Assembly: GCA_018449715.1 (NCBI GenBank) | Contig: JAAVVA010000005.1 | Location: forward strand, 186,001 to 250,000 | Origin: Acidobacteriaceae bacterium dw_441 | GTDB taxonomy: Bacteria; Acidobacteriota; Terriglobia; Terriglobales; Acidobacteriaceae | DNA length: 64,000 bases | Direction of reading: 5' to 3' | Part shown: piece by piece, positions 12,859 to 19,819 of the stretch | How positions within the stretch are numbered: the first letter of the stretch is position 1 | Layout of the letters: every line of letters starts with the position of its first letter | The notes under the pieces: model-generated | What the model saw: the letters and a program-made list of their open reading frames with translations, nothing else | Told to the model about the DNA's origin: nothing | Database searches by the model: none | Program-made: the position numbers and the translations under genes

Positions 12859-13043
12859 GGGGACTCCTGTGGGTAATGGTTGGAAGGATACTTCCGTTGT
12901 GTTAATAGCTCCTGCAATGGCTTGCCGCAGGGAAAGATAAATATACGGAAGCTCCGGAGGCTCTGTCTATCGTTACGCCGAGAGCGGCTTTTCGGGGGAT
13001 GGGCCTATGATGCGGTAGATGTCGGAGGAGAGGCTACGGAAGG

Positions 13044-13982
13044 ATGAAGATGCTGAAACGACTTTTGTGGGTAGCGATTTGTGTGCTGGCGGCGGGCGCC
13101 GTGTCCGCGCAGGCGCAGGTGAAGATGAGCAAAGAGCAGATTCTGTTCTATACCGCGGAGTGGAAGGGGGAGCGCTTCGCGGATGGCCGTCCGAAGATTC
13201 CCGACTCCCTGCTGGAGCGCGCGAAGAATGTCACGCTCGAAGACCTCTGGGACTTCCTGCAGGGCAAGGGGTACCGTTGCCAGTACGAGAATGGCTGGCA
13301 GGCTCTGCACCTCGACAAGCCGATGGCGGGCCGCGCTCTGACCGCGCAGTACATGCCTGCGCGCCCCGATATGGTCGCCGCGATCAAAGCCGAGGGACAG
13401 GCCGAGAAGCGTGTTGGAGGCACCAATATGTGGCCCATCAATGAGCTGCAGGTGGGCGATGTTTACGTCGCCGACGGGTTCGGCAAGATCGTCGAGGGGA
13501 CGCTGATCGGCTCGAACCTGGGCAGCGGAATCGCCGCGCACTCGCACACGGGCTTCGTCTTCGACGCCGGGATTCGCGACGTCGAGGAGAACAAGGAGAT
13601 TCAGAACCTGAACGGCTTCTATCGAGCGAGCGACCCTTCGGCGTGGAAGGACATGACGCTGACCGCGATCAATGCCCCTGTGCGCATTGGCCGCGCCACT
13701 GTGCTGCCGGGCGATCTTGTTATTGCGAAACAGGATGGCATCCTCTTCGTGCCGGCAGTGCTGGCCTCTGCGGCGGTCGCCTCCGCGGAGATGACGAACC
13801 TGGAAGATGCCTTCAACTTCGAACTGAACTCAAAGGGTACGAACGGAGCGGAGTTCGAAGGTGGGTGGAACGCCGCGAAGTACGATGCGTTCGCAAAGTG
13901 GATCGATCAGCACCCGGACAAACTGAAGATGACCAAAGAGGAGTTCAATGCTGAGCTGAGCCGCCGCAAAGGCCATCACTAG
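13044..13982 (+). CDS. exported RraA-like (HMG/CHA aldolase-fold) protein
   Basis: A 312-residue protein with a clear signal peptide (MKMLKRLLWVAICVLAAG, cut near SAQAQ) followed by an RraA-type domain. Family hallmarks are the glycine-rich segment LGSGIAAHSHTGFVFDAG and IRDVEE, which match the GAVVDGAVRD-type substrate/metal site of 4-hydroxy-4-methyl-2-oxoglutarate aldolases. VLPGDLVIAKQDGILFVPA matches the family motif near the C-terminus. Most RraA-like proteins are cytosolic, so export is unusual. A Lys/Glu-rich C-terminal extension follows the domain. It lies divergently from aceB. Whether it is an aldolase is not shown by sequence alone. Confidence 0.82.
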   Translation: MKMLKRLLWVAICVLAAGAVSAQAQVKMSKEQILFYTAEWKGERFADGRPKIPDSLLERAKNVTLEDLWDFLQGKGYRCQYENGWQALHLDKPMAGRALTAQYMPARPDMVAAIKAEGQAEKRVGGTNMWPINELQVGDVYVADGFGKIVEGTLIGSNLGSGIAAHSHTGFVFDAGIRDVEENKEIQNLNGFYRASDPSAWKDMTLTAINAPVRIGRATVLPGDLVIAKQDGILFVPAVLASAAVASAEMTNLEDAFNFELNSKGTNGAEFEGGWNAAKYDAFAKWIDQHPDKLKMTKEEFNAELSRRKGHH

Positions 13983-13996
13983 GATGGCCTTTGCGG
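13964..13996. terminator. 14-bp perfect hairpin between convergent genes
   Basis: CCGCAAAGGCCATC at 13964-13977 pairs perfectly with 13983-13996 around a 5-nt loop that contains the TAG stop of the RraA-like gene. The IclR gene ends 8 nt away on the other strand. The stem is strong, but no T-tract follows on either side, so it may act as a bidirectional 3'-end or roadblock hairpin rather than a classical intrinsic terminator. Confidence 0.55.
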
Positions 13997-14003
13997 GAGC
14001 GCC

Positions 14004-14861
14004 CTACTGCGCGGACTTGGCAGTAGAGCGCTTCTTCCGCTCAGCGGGGGCTGGTTTGTCTTCCTCGGGGAGTGCTCCCATCGCTTCGGAGATGTGTACG
14101 CTGGCCTCGCGGAGTGCGGCGATGATCTCCGGGAGGCCAGTGGAATCTTCGATTCGCTTTACGTAAGGAATGGTGAGCGCGGCGATGGCATCTCCCTGCG
14201 CGTTCAGCACCGGGAAGCTGATGTTGGTTACGGCGGCCACCTCGTAGCTGGCGCGGCGCTCGTAGCCTCGCGAACGAATCTTCGACAGGTGATCGTCGAG
14301 GTCGGCTGGCTTCTTCTTGCCGGTCTCGCGGACCCACTCCTGCATCGCCCTCTCGCGGGCGTCTTCTGTCTGCCAGGCGAGGATGACGTGTCCGGTTGCG
14401 GCGAGCATGAGGTCCACCTTCGAGCCCAGCTTTACGTAGAAGCCGGTCGGTTCCGGCGAATCCACCTGCGCCAGGATCACGATATGGCCTCCATCGAGCA
14501 CGCCAAGGTGACACGACTGGCGCGTGAGATGGGCCAGCCGGTGCATGATGGGGAGCGCTTCGGTGACCATGCGCTTGGTCGGAGGATGCTCCTGCCCCAG
14601 CCGAAACAGCTTCAGCGTGAGATGGTAGCGGTCTTTATTGGCGGACTGCGCAAGGTAGCCGCGATGTTCGAGACACAGCAACATGCGGAAGATCTCCGAC
14701 ATGGTGCGGTTCAGGCGGCGAGCCACCTGGCTGACGGTCATCCCTTCAGGAGTACTGGCAAACAGCTCAAGGATATCCAGGCCCTTTTCAAGAGCCGGAG
14801 TCGGATAGTATCGCTTTCCCTGCGACTTGGTCGTGGCAGGTCTTGTTGTGGCAGGTCGCAT
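14004..14861 (-). CDS. IclR-family transcriptional regulator
   Basis: A 285-residue regulator. The N-terminal winged helix-turn-helix spans about residues 20-85 (KGLDILELFASTPEGMTVSQ, then VARRLNRTMSEIFRMLLCLE). The C-terminal IclR ligand-binding domain follows (SCHLGVLDGGHIVILAQVDS, SYEVAAVTNISFPVLNAQGD, AALTIPYVKR). It ends with a basic tail. It converges on the exported RraA-like gene and lies near the glycolate operon. IclR members often control small-acid catabolism (glyoxylate, aromatic acids), so regulation of aceB-glcDEF or the RraA-like gene is plausible but inferred only from position. Confidence 0.92.
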   Translation of the reverse strand: MRPATTRPATTKSQGKRYYPTPALEKGLDILELFASTPEGMTVSQVARRLNRTMSEIFRMLLCLEHRGYLAQSANKDRYHLTLKLFRLGQEHPPTKRMVTEALPIMHRLAHLTRQSCHLGVLDGGHIVILAQVDSPEPTGFYVKLGSKVDLMLAATGHVILAWQTEDARERAMQEWVRETGKKKPADLDDHLSKIRSRGYERRASYEVAAVTNISFPVLNAQGDAIAALTIPYVKRIEDSTGLPEIIAALREASVHISEAMGALPEEDKPAPAERKKRSTAKSAQ

Positions 14862-14896
14862 TTTTAGACAAAGGTAACAAAAATATTTTTTATGTG

Positions 14897-14910
14897 TCGA
14901 AATATTTCAC
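14897..14910. promoter_or_regulatory. AT-rich palindrome upstream of the IclR gene
   Basis: GAAATATTTC at 14899-14908 is a perfect palindrome in the AT-rich stretch just upstream of the IclR start, and AAATATTT recurs at 14881-14888. IclR proteins usually repress their own gene through such sites, so this is a candidate autoregulatory operator. Support is from position and symmetry only. Confidence 0.3.
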
Positions 14911-14936
14911 GAATCCCACGAATCCTTCGTCCGAGC

Positions 14937-15968
14937 TTATCGCTCGCTCCCTGCGGACATGGCTCCGTAGTGCTTTGTCACTCTGGTTCTTGAGTTGTAA
15001 ATATCGAAGCTGCCGTCGCCAGTACTGACGAGTTTCAGAAAATGACTCTGCTCCGGTCCTTCGAGATTGGCAACGTATTCTCCACTGGAGTCGTGCTCGC
15101 CAGTGCCTTCTTCGGAAGGATGAAGCTGCCACAAGGTCTCCAGCCCGGCAGCCCGCTGAGGTACGTCCACCTCCGTATGAGACCCTTCTCTTGGCGTGTC
15201 GCCGTCAAGAATGGCGACGCGTGCGCCGAGCGTGTTGAGCATGGCTGGCCCATGCTCCCATTCACGATGCGAAACCACGTAAAGGTCGGCCCGGCCGAGC
15301 TTATTGACCGGGCAAAGCAGCTCTCTTTCCCTGTTTGTGGAAAGCTCCGCCGTGTCGATTATCTTCAGTTTGCCGAAAGTGATCTGCACCCCGAGGGAAG
15401 CCGTGTTCTCCGCTGTCTCCTGGGGACCGCTCCCGCTCTTCTGGCAAAGGGGATTGGGCGTGCTGCTTCCGTCGAGCGGCCCGGCGATGGACCTGCCGTT
15501 GGCGTTGATGATGATGGCTTTCATCCCAACGATTGGAAGCACATCGCCAGGGTTGACTCGGATGTGCCTGATCCTGCTCAGGGCAACTGGCTCATGTTCG
15601 TCCTCGTCTTCTTCTGCTGACGCCGAATCGATCAAGGCGCCGATGGGAACTCTATCGAGAAGCTGGAGAGCTCCTCCGGAACGCTCTTCGTGGAGATGAG
15701 AGACAAGGGCATAGTCGATCTTCTTCATGCCGGAGTCCTTCACCGCTTCAGCGATCCGCTCCGCATTGTGCCCTTCGCTGTCGCTCGGCTCCGTGTCGAT
15801 CAGCAGCGACTGCTCGGCGGGAGTAACGAACAGGGTCGCCTGTCCTCCCTCGACATCAATGAAATAAATGCGGAGATTTCCCTTGTTTCCCTTGACGCTC
15901 TGGGCCGGAGACAGAAGGCTCAGGCTGAGGACAAAACCGATGATTTTTATGCAGCTCCGCCACATCAT
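14937..15968 (-). CDS. exported MBL-fold protein with altered metal motif
   Basis: The start is taken at ATG 15968, where a signal peptide begins (MMWRSCIKIIGFVLSLSLL), rather than at a longer upstream frame. The 343-residue protein resembles the ComEC/Rec2-type metallo-beta-lactamase-fold family: NLRIYFIDVEGGQATLFVTP, then YALVSHLHEERSGG, then DLYVVSHREWEHGP and GLETLWQLHPSEEG. The expected HxHxDH is HLHEER (residues 91-96), so Asp and the last His are replaced by Glu and Arg. The second-site HHG is also changed. It is probably not a normal metal hydrolase. Neighbours (IclR upstream of its end, two-component genes divergent) give no function. Confidence 0.75.
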   Translation of the reverse strand: MMWRSCIKIIGFVLSLSLLSPAQSVKGNKGNLRIYFIDVEGGQATLFVTPAEQSLLIDTEPSDSEGHNAERIAEAVKDSGMKKIDYALVSHLHEERSGGALQLLDRVPIGALIDSASAEEDEDEHEPVALSRIRHIRVNPGDVLPIVGMKAIIINANGRSIAGPLDGSSTPNPLCQKSGSGPQETAENTASLGVQITFGKLKIIDTAELSTNRERELLCPVNKLGRADLYVVSHREWEHGPAMLNTLGARVAILDGDTPREGSHTEVDVPQRAAGLETLWQLHPSEEGTGEHDSSGEYVANLEGPEQSHFLKLVSTGDGSFDIYNSRTRVTKHYGAMSAGSER

Positions 15969-16413
15969 CTCGCTGCCCTTTCCCCTTGGGGCCGCACCCA
16001 TGAACGAACGCTCTCCTGTCCACGACCTCCCGCTGGATGTCATGAGTCGACATGAGTTAGGCCTGTTATGCCTCAGATAATCACACCCTCCCGCTATTTC
16101 GTATAGAGTTTTCTTTGCGCGATGTAACTTGCTGAAAGCGACATCTTTAGCTTTCACGACGCTGGTTGTTCGCGAGCCTGGATGTTGCGTTCAATCGTTT
16201 GTCCTGGACGTCTGCAAAAAACGTCGAGGTTTTGTGACCAACGGCAGAAGCATGGGACGAGTTGCGATTTAACCTGAGCAAAAAGATGTGTCCATCTCAC
16301 CGGGCGATGACAGAAGGAGATTTGTTCCGTCCATCTGTCGGGCCAATCCTTTCAAGAGAAGAGGAACACTGTCCGGGGACGGTCCATGTCATTTTGACGG
16401 AAGGTATCCTACG
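15969..16413. other. long spacer with no supported gene
   Basis: About 440 nt upstream of the MBL-fold gene. All frames are short or lack a ribosome site. CTATACGAAAT on the minus strand (near 16100) could be a -10 for the MBL-fold gene, but no convincing -35 accompanies it. I see no RNA gene or repeat here. Confidence 0.4.
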
Positions 16414-16557
16414 ATGCGCTCGCTTTACAGGAACAGGCAGATCTTTCTCCTGTTGTCTTTTCTTGCGGCTGTCGCTTATCCCCCTTCGCGCACGGCGGTT
16501 TGCAGCATGGCGATGACATGTGTCGATGCGCGGTCCTGCCCGCCGATATCCCGCTAA
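16414..16557 (+). CDS. possible small exported peptide (47 aa)
   Basis: An ATG with an upstream GACGGAAGG opens a 47-codon frame that starts with a basic then hydrophobic stretch (MRSLYRNRQIFLLLSFLAAV) resembling a signal peptide. The rest holds four Cys-containing positions in a short tail. It lies 49 nt ahead of the histidine kinase gene on the same strand. There is no homology evidence, and the frame could be chance; it is listed as a candidate only. Confidence 0.25.
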   Translation: MRSLYRNRQIFLLLSFLAAVAYPPSRTAVCSMAMTCVDARSCPPISR

Positions 16558-16606
16558 GCAATCGGCAGGGGAGTGAAGGACGATCTGTGGGCACCCGAGT
16601 GGAAAG

Positions 16607-17764
16607 TTGAGGATTACGCAACTGATCTTCAGGCGTTGGAACGAAACGTATCAGCCAGTGTGGATGCACCCTGTCCTCTTTGTCTCGGGTGCAACTACGC
16701 TCGGACTCCTCTTCGCTCTGCAGGAGTGGAACAGCCGTCTGCGTCTTTGGAACGAGCCGCAGGTAACGCTGTCGCTGCTGTTGCAGGCCTGGGGAGCGCA
16801 GTACTTTCTCTGGGGCGTCATCGGCTGGATACTGTGGAAGACCCTGCGGACGAAGATCACCTCGGCTGGCGTCAAAAGCATGCTTCTCTTCTTTCTTCCG
16901 CTGAGCTTTGCAGCAAGCGTGATCGAAGAGAGTGTGTGGGTTCTTCTCTTTCCACGTCTTCCGATGGGAAGGCCGCCGATGCCGTTTTGGCAACGGCTGT
17001 CGTTCCATCTCGATGCGGAACTGATCGATAGCCTCGTCATCTTCTGGTCCACGTTCTTTCTGTTTCGCGGAGTGGGTTACTACCAGCGTTACAGAGAAAA
17101 AGAACGCATGGCGGCACATTTGGAATCGCAACTGGTACAGGCACAGATGCGTGCGCTGCGAATGCAGTTAAACCCGCATTTTCTGTTCAATACGATGAAC
17201 GGCATCTCCAGCCTGATGCGCACGGATGTCTCCGCGGCAGACCTGATGCTGGAACAACTCAGCCGCCTTCTTCGTATCACATTGCATCGTGGGGAGGCTC
17301 AGTTCATCCCATTAAGCGATGAGATGGAGTTCATCGAGATGTATCTTGCCATGCAGGACCGCAGGTTTGCCGGACGCGTGCAGCAGCGCATGAGCATCGA
17401 GCCGCATGTACACGATGCGATTGTGCCGACGATGATTCTGCAACCGATCGTCGAGAATGCTTATGCGCACGGTCTGTCGCGGATCAGCTCCAATGGACTA
17501 CTCTCCATCGAAGTATCTTCGTATGGCCCGATGCTTCGTCTCTGCGTTACGAACAGCGGCATTGGTTATGCGCAGGCGGCAACCAGAAGCTCCGGCAAAG
17601 GAGTCGGTCTTGCGAACGTGCAGGAGCGTCTTCGTATGCACTATGGCGGCGAGCAGAGTTTTTCTATCTCAGAGATCGAAGGGAACATGGTTCGCGTTGA
17701 GATGATGCTTCCGCTTCGTTTTGCAGGAAGTTCACAGGAACAAACAACAGGATACGGTGTGTGA
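16607..17764 (+). CDS. LytS/YehU-type sensor histidine kinase
   Basis: A 385-residue membrane sensor kinase. Four hydrophobic segments occupy about residues 20-155 (for example VLFVSGATTLGLLFALQ and LLQAWGAQYFLWGVIGWILW). A short coiled coil (EKERMAAHLESQLVQAQMRA) leads into the His_kinase domain with the phospho-acceptor in MQLNPHFLFNTMNG. The ATPase N-box is MILQPIVENAYAHGLS, and the G-box region is SGKGVGLANVQERLRMHYGG. The start appears to be a TTG at 16607; an ATG at 16664 is the alternative. Its stop overlaps the start of the partner response regulator. Confidence 0.93.
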   Translation: MRITQLIFRRWNETYQPVWMHPVLFVSGATTLGLLFALQEWNSRLRLWNEPQVTLSLLLQAWGAQYFLWGVIGWILWKTLRTKITSAGVKSMLLFFLPLSFAASVIEESVWVLLFPRLPMGRPPMPFWQRLSFHLDAELIDSLVIFWSTFFLFRGVGYYQRYREKERMAAHLESQLVQAQMRALRMQLNPHFLFNTMNGISSLMRTDVSAADLMLEQLSRLLRITLHRGEAQFIPLSDEMEFIEMYLAMQDRRFAGRVQQRMSIEPHVHDAIVPTMILQPIVENAYAHGLSRISSNGLLSIEVSSYGPMLRLCVTNSGIGYAQAATRSSGKGVGLANVQERLRMHYGGEQSFSISEIEGNMVRVEMMLPLRFAGSSQEQTTGYGV

Positions 17765-18516
17765 TGATTCGAGCAGTCCTGGCAGATGATGAGGTCCTGG
17801 CACGGCAAAAACTTCGACAGATGCTGCGGGAGTTTTCCGAGATCGAGGTCGCAGGAGAAGGTGCGACCGCCGCTGAGACGATCGAGCTGGTTCGCGCTAC
17901 CAAGCCGGAGCTGCTCTTTCTCGACGTGCGTATGCCCGACATGGACGGCTTCGATGTCGTCGGTGAACTTACGGCCGCGGGAGCGCCTTCGATGCCGTCC
18001 ATCATCTTCACGACGGCCTATGATCGTTACGCTCTGCGCGCCTTCGAGATTCATGCTGTGGATTATCTGTTGAAACCCTTCACGCTCGAGCGCTTCCGTG
18101 CGGCAACGCAACGCGCCCTCGATCAGATCAAGGTGTCGCAACAGAATCCTGATGCGGTAGTCCCGAAGAATCCGAATGGTATGCCTTACACGACTCGCAT
18201 CGTTTTCAAATCCAAGGGGCGCATTCTCTTTCTTCCTGTCTCGGAGATCTGCTGGATTGGAGCGGAGGAAAACTATGTCCGCATCTGTACGCAGTCTGAG
18301 ACGCACCTGCTGCGCGAGACGATGACGCGCCTTGAAGAGAAGCTCGACCCCAGCATCTTCCTTCGCGTGCATCGCTCCTCCATCGTCAACCTGCAGTATG
18401 TGAAGGAGGTGCGCCCCGAGGTCGATGGCGAGTACGGCGTGCATCTTCTCAACGGGCAAAAGATTCCGATGAGCCGCACGTATCGTTCGCGCATAAAAAA
18501 CTGGCTGGAGCGCTAG
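17764..18516 (+). CDS. LytTR-family response regulator
   Basis: A receiver-LytTR transcription factor, partner of the kinase upstream. The receiver domain shows the acidic pair in VLADDEVLARQKL, the phospho-acceptor Asp in LLFLDVRMPDMDGFD and the Lys in VDYLLKPFTLERF. The LytTR DNA-binding domain follows (ILFLPVSEICWIGAEENYVR and FLRVHRSSIVNLQYVKEV). The ATG at 17764 shares a base with the kinase stop; a GTG at 17761 is also possible. Target genes are unknown. The last codons overlap the terminator of the convergent PI-PLC gene. Confidence 0.95.
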   Translation: MIRAVLADDEVLARQKLRQMLREFSEIEVAGEGATAAETIELVRATKPELLFLDVRMPDMDGFDVVGELTAAGAPSMPSIIFTTAYDRYALRAFEIHAVDYLLKPFTLERFRAATQRALDQIKVSQQNPDAVVPKNPNGMPYTTRIVFKSKGRILFLPVSEICWIGAEENYVRICTQSETHLLRETMTRLEEKLDPSIFLRVHRSSIVNLQYVKEVRPEVDGEYGVHLLNGQKIPMSRTYRSRIKNWLER

Positions 18517-18527
18517 GCCCCAGCCAG
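18495..18527 (-). terminator. intrinsic terminator of the PI-PLC-like gene
   Basis: On the minus strand CTGGCTGG (complement of 18520-18527) pairs with CCAGCCAG (complement of 18501-18508) and is followed directly by a run of six T (complement of AAAAAA at 18495-18500). It lies 30 nt beyond the PI-PLC stop. The stem covers the end and stop codon of the response regulator on the other strand. Confidence 0.75.
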
Positions 18528-18557
18528 TCTGTATTGCTGTTGTTTTGAAGTGTTCGA

Positions 18558-19721
18558 CTACTTCTTCGCGGTCGTGGTGGTCGAAGGCTCCAACAGGCTG
18601 TCGACGCATACGGCAGGCTTGTTGATCGGGTTGCAGCGCGCCACGAGACCATCGGGAAGGGCCACGACGAACGAGGTCCACTGCGAAGGCTCGGACGGCG
18701 GATAGTCCGTGCTGATCAGCTGCGCTCCGGTCGTGAGCACGAGGTCGCGGCGAGCCGTGTTGTTCGTGCGGGCCTCTTCGGTTCCCTCGTCGGTGCGCGT
18801 GCGGATGAGGTATCCCTTCTTCACCAGGTCGTCGATGGCTTCCTTCGTTCCGCCGTTCTGCTCGATGAACGCGGCATCCGGCTGGCCGGGCTCGGCGTTG
18901 GTGAACAGGATGCGTCCCTTCAGCGAAGGATGGCCCTCGGTGTAGACAGGCTCGGCCTTGCGTTGATCCATCAGGAAGACCACGCGGCCACGAGCCTTCG
19001 CGAGCGTGGGCCAGCCGTGGTTGAGGATCGCGGCTTCAAGCGTGGGGGCGTTGCCGCGAACCTCGTCAGGGGTGATGTACTCGCCGGGCTTGAAGACCGA
19101 GCGGATCTCGGCGTCGAGTGCGTCGAAGACCTGCGGGGTGAAGGGCTCGGTGGCGGGCATGTCAGGACGCGGTTTGCCGCCATCCTCCTTGGTCTCGATC
19201 AGGACGAAGAGGGGAACGTGCTGCGGATGCTGCTTCGACCAGTCGCGCACGACGTTGAGGCACTTGACGAAGGTGTGGCAGGTGCTGCGCTGATCCACGC
19301 CCTGCACGTGCATCACCTTGAAGCCGGGCTTGTCCATCTCGTGGTTCGGATCGAAGTCAGGATCGGCGGGGAGGCCGGCCTTGACGGCTGCATCGTCGAT
19401 GGGGAGATGCGCGTAGCGTCCGCCCTTGGCGTCGGCGAAGACGTCAATCTCGATCTGACGCACGCCACCGTTGAACTGGTCCGGCAGAGGAGCGTGCCTG
19501 TAATCGAGAGCGCGAAGAGCCTTGGGGTTCTTCGTCTCCAGGTACTTGCGCTCGCTGGGAGCAAAGCCCGAGTGATAGCTGTTGTGTGAGCCGATCACCT
19601 GGATCTGGTTGATGCGTACGACCTTGTCCTGTGCGGCCTGCGTGGTCTGCTGAGCGATGCCCGCGCTGGCCGAGGCGATGAGCGTGGCTCCCGCAACGAT
19701 TCCGATTGCACTCCGAAACAT
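18558..19721 (-). CDS. exported PI-PLC C1-like phosphodiesterase
   Basis: A Ca2+-dependent phosphatidylinositol-specific phospholipase C1-like protein (PLC-like TIM barrel). The start at 19721 is set by a GAGGAGCAGGA ribosome site and a signal peptide (MFRSAIGIVAGATLIASASA). The catalytic His and ligand region is QVIGSHNSYHSGFAPSE, and GVRQIEIDVFADAKGG carries the conserved acidic residues. KVMHVQGVDQRSTCHTF, LFVLIETKEDGG and GRVVFLMDQRK complete the barrel. Two Cys pairs suggest disulfides in the periplasm. True substrates in this family are not established. It lies next to a TonB receptor and near inositol oxygenase, which fits inositol lipid or phosphodiester use (inference). Confidence 0.85.
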   Translation of the reverse strand: MFRSAIGIVAGATLIASASAGIAQQTTQAAQDKVVRINQIQVIGSHNSYHSGFAPSERKYLETKNPKALRALDYRHAPLPDQFNGGVRQIEIDVFADAKGGRYAHLPIDDAAVKAGLPADPDFDPNHEMDKPGFKVMHVQGVDQRSTCHTFVKCLNVVRDWSKQHPQHVPLFVLIETKEDGGKPRPDMPATEPFTPQVFDALDAEIRSVFKPGEYITPDEVRGNAPTLEAAILNHGWPTLAKARGRVVFLMDQRKAEPVYTEGHPSLKGRILFTNAEPGQPDAAFIEQNGGTKEAIDDLVKKGYLIRTRTDEGTEEARTNNTARRDLVLTTGAQLISTDYPPSEPSQWTSFVVALPDGLVARCNPINKPAVCVDSLLEPSTTTTAKK

Positions 19722-19754
19722 TCCTGCTCCTCTTTTGTTGCTTAGGTTGGCTGT

Positions 19755-19791
19755 CAAAAATAAGGGCGCCGTTCGTGAGGACACGGCGCCC
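19755..19791 (-). terminator. intrinsic terminator of the first TonB receptor gene
   Basis: A 9-bp stem, GGGCGCCGT at 19764-19772 against ACGGCGCCC at 19783-19791, followed on the minus strand by TTATTTTTG. It sits 29 nt after the receptor stop codon and before the PI-PLC start, so the two genes are probably separate transcripts. Confidence 0.85.
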
Positions 19792-19819
19792 GGTTTTAGT
19801 TAAGGTTCGTTCCGTTCGC

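Noticed and set aside
9520..12876. Long plus-strand frames of 488 and 564 codons opposite glcD and malate synthase
   Set aside because: Antisense shadows of strongly conserved genes; Arg/Asp/Val/Gly-rich composition with no family motifs.
12882..12895. GGAAG-GATA-CTTCC as an IclR operator upstream of malate synthase
   Set aside because: Arms of only 5 bp, no second copy, and too close to the ribosome site to argue from position alone.
14937..16157. The longer frame (from 16157) as the start of the MBL-fold protein
   Set aside because: The first 63 residues lack any conserved feature and would bury the signal peptide that begins at 15968.
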